Assembly (NCBI GenBank): GCA_028284285.1
Contig: JANQSA010000033.1
Coordinates: forward strand, 1-64,000
Length of the DNA stretch: 64,000 nucleotides
Source: Croceivirga sp.
Lineage (GTDB): Bacteria > Bacteroidota > Bacteroidia > Flavobacteriales > Flavobacteriaceae
Direction of reading: 5' to 3'
The notes beneath the pieces were generated by a model that did not search any database, had not been told where the DNA came from, and worked only from the letters and a program-made list of their open reading frames with translations. Both the position numbers and the translations under genes were made by a program. This document shows positions 62,778-64,000 of this stretch, piece after piece (the stretch's first letter is position 1; every line of letters starts with the position of its first letter).

Positions 62778-63335
62778 TTAGTTTTCATCTTTGGCATCAT
62801 CAAGAAGCATTTCCGCTGCTTGCTTTATTTCATCCAGAGCATCTGCACTAGGTAAAGCACCAATAAGGCTCTGAAGAAAAGTGTTGATGAGCTTCAAGAG
62901 TTTTTCCAAAATTCTCAAAAATTCTTTGGACCATTTCCTCAGGGGCTTAAGTAAGTCTGCGGTCTTTCTTATAGCTTCCCTTTTAATTTCCCCTATCTTA
63001 CCTGTTAATCCTGATTGCCATAGCGCAAACCAAAAATCATTGAGCAGTTCATATCGAAAGGGATTGTGGTTTTTCTGCTTAAGCACCTTCCGTTTCTTGG
63101 CCACTGCCAATTGAAAAATGCATTTTGATTCTTTATAGGCAGCGTTGTAGTCAGTTGAACTAATATGTGGTTCAGTATACTTAATCGTTTTATTCCTAAA
63201 AACGTAGTTCTCAAAGGAAGAACCTTAGACATATTTATCTAGTGTTTTAATAATAAAATCACAAAAATTAAGGGTTTCACCAACATCAAAAATAACCTCA
63301 TGAGGTGGGTTTAAATCTCCGTACCTTTCTGCCAT
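62778..63335 (-). pseudogene. Array gene interrupted by an in-frame TAA
   Basis: From ATG 63335 the frame codes MAERYGDLNPPHEVIFDVGE... for 36 residues, meets TAA at 63225-63227, and then continues open for 148 codons to 62778 (SSFENYVFRNKTIKY..., later LLNDFWFALWQSGL and LDEIKQAAEMLLDDAKDEN). No stop interrupts the middle 38 codons, and no good ATG restarts it (only TTG at 63110). So it is a single gene of about 185 codons broken by one nonsense codon. The helical, charged protein has no recognised family. Boundary repeat copy 5 precedes it. Confidence 0.75.
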
Positions 63336-63349
63336 ACTATTGTTTATTA

Positions 63350-63367
63350 ATGGTTTAATTGAACTTT
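63350..63367 (-). repeat. Cassette boundary repeat copy 5
   Basis: ATGGTTTAATTGAACTTT, two changes from the consensus, lies 15 bp before the interrupted gene's ATG. Confidence 0.8.
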
Positions 63368-63385
63368 AAGCTTTGGTGCCGATAG

Positions 63386-63517
63386 CTAGAATGATGTATC
63401 AATATAATACATCAGTAAAACTAAAAGTACTAATAGAATTATACCAATGTAAATTGGAATACTGTCTTTGTGGTGCTTCCAAATCAGCTTTCTTAATTTT
63501 TCATTGTCAAACCACAT
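63386..63517 (-). CDS. Small membrane protein (43 residues), cassette array gene
   Basis: ATG at 63517 opens MWFDNEKLRKLIWKHHKD, then one transmembrane helix (IPIYIGIILLVLLVLLMYYI), ending DTSF. It is preceded within 3 bp by boundary repeat copy 6 and followed by copy 5. It has no recognised family. A tiny membrane protein is a plausible immunity or accessory component. Confidence 0.65.
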   Translation of the reverse strand: MWFDNEKLRKLIWKHHKDSIPIYIGIILLVLLVLLMYYIDTSF

Positions 63518-63520
63518 GGA

Positions 63521-63538
63521 ATCGTTTTTTTAAACTTT
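63521..63538 (-). repeat. Cassette boundary repeat copy 6
   Basis: ATCGTTTTTTTAAACTTT lies 3 bp upstream of the 43-residue membrane protein start. Confidence 0.85.
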
Positions 63539-63573
63539 GGTTATTTCGGAAACTCCCCAGTTGGGAAGTCAAC

Positions 63574-63732
63574 TTATTTTACCATTGCCTGGGCATATAG
63601 TATATCATCCTTTTGACCCGCTTTTACAGGGGTTGCTATTCCACCTTGAGGCCTCCATCCATTTTCGATGGCCTTGTTGACGTTTTCCACAAACTTTTCT
63701 GGATTGGTATTCATGATCATTGTGTACTCCAT
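63574..63732 (-). CDS. DUF1737-like small protein (52 residues)
   Basis: ATG at 63732 begins MEYTMIMNTNPEKFVENVNK, then GWRPQGGIATPVKAGQKDD and ends LYAQAMVK. The pattern of a short N-terminal strand, helix, GW..QGG and a C-terminal QAMV matches DUF1737-type proteins, short domains of unknown function common in accessory regions. Between its stop and repeat copy 6 is an imperfect palindrome ACTTCCCAACTGGGGAGT that may be a terminator or binding site. Confidence 0.7.
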   Translation of the reverse strand: MEYTMIMNTNPEKFVENVNKAIENGWRPQGGIATPVKAGQKDDILYAQAMVK

Positions 63733-63863
63733 TTTTATTTGATTTTAGAATTGATTATTAATAGTAAATGTTAATTTCTGTTTGACTTAAAGTTAGTTAT
63801 GTAAGTCCCCCGTATTTCCTAAATCTCCCCTGTACCCTCCCTTGTTTGCTCGTTATTGCGCCA

Positions 63864-63881
63864 ATCGATTTATTGAACTTT
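63864..63881 (-). repeat. Cassette boundary repeat copy 7
   Basis: ATCGATTTATTGAACTTT overlaps the stop codon of the partial gene at the right edge. Confidence 0.85.
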
Positions 63882-64000
63882 CAGACTATCTATAAATTCA
63901 CTAATGTTGTTGTTCTTCAACACAAAATCAGTCTTAGTTTTTTCTATGGAATTAGAATCTAACAGATTGCTGATGTCGTCTGTAGAACAGGAAAGTATCC
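63870..64000 (-). CDS. Partial array gene at the window edge
   Basis: The visible part ends in FIDSLKVQ with stop TAA at 63870-63872 inside boundary repeat copy 7. Upstream residues read ILSCSTDDISNLLDSNS, which could be a lipobox (ILSC) of a small lipoprotein; if so the mature protein is only about 41 residues. The start is outside the window. Confidence 0.5.
   Translation of the reverse strand, partial: ILSCSTDDISNLLDSNSIEKTKTDFVLKNNNISEFIDSLKVQ

Noticed and set aside
61091-64000. Classical integron array
   Set aside because: No integrase is visible, the 18-bp repeat is too short and not palindromic like attC, and there is no core-site pattern.

Overview
The window looks like chromosomal DNA of a marine-type Flavobacteriaceae bacterium (phylum Bacteroidota). 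Several starts are preceded by the Bacteroidota -7 promoter element TAnnTTTG. Lipoproteins with short signal peptides are abundant, a glyoxylate-shunt pair (aceB, aceA) sits beside an XRE/DUF2083 regulator, TPR-type sensor kinases and CarboxypepD_reg domains occur, and intergenic gaps carry 7-bp periodic repeats. No rRNA, tRNA, CRISPR array or recognisable insertion sequence was found.

0-19 kb is mostly housekeeping: an ECF sigma factor, two Asp-rich lipoproteins sharing a lipocalin-like domain, ffh, a four-helix-bundle (23S IVP-like) gene bracketed by inverted heptamer repeats, folD, a secreted esterase, an MBL-fold hydrolase, an HxlR regulator, a HerA-like ATPase, a RidA-like protein, queE, a metalloprotease lipoprotein and an AraC/GyrI pair. 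19.3-26.6 kb is a probable insertion: a TetR regulator with a large palindromic operator, a GMC oxidoreductase, a Tat-signal gluconate-2-dehydrogenase subunit-3-like protein, a sugar isomerase and a MacB-like permease. An eroded fragment of the YkgJ-type gene lies on its left and the intact YkgJ gene on its right.

27-43 kb is again mostly core: a sterol-desaturase-like enzyme, a hydrolase/CarboxypepD_reg fusion, a NamZ-type muramidase with a LolC/E-type permease starting 3 bp away on the other strand, a cysteine-synthase-like enzyme, a SYLF protein, an aldose epimerase, the glyoxylate-shunt locus with 18-bp-phased operator repeats, two tiny membrane proteins, a LytTR regulator and an exonuclease/GIY-YIG fusion.

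43-61 kb is accessory. One operon encodes a membrane protein, an SH3-plus-cysteine-peptidase-like protein, a large secreted protein, a trypsin-like protease and a 13-TM protein ending in a patatin lipase. A second locus encodes an intracellular subtilisin-like protease, a sensor kinase and a NarL-type response regulator. A perfect palindrome (ATCCCCA-N4-TGGGGAT) occurs twice upstream of this operon and once just after it, and is a candidate binding site for that regulator. The gene content (trypsin, subtilisin, patatin, membrane scaffold, dedicated two-component control) suggests a regulated proteolytic/lipolytic system, possibly a conflict system; that is inference.

61-64 kb is an array of small minus-strand genes in which every gene boundary carries an 18-bp repeat (plus-strand consensus ATCGTTTWTTTGAACTTT, seven good copies and one poor). 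The array abuts a 3' fragment of a type I restriction hsdM gene and includes one gene interrupted by an in-frame TAA. It reads as a cassette array of accessory or orphan immunity-like genes and is the most unusual structure here.
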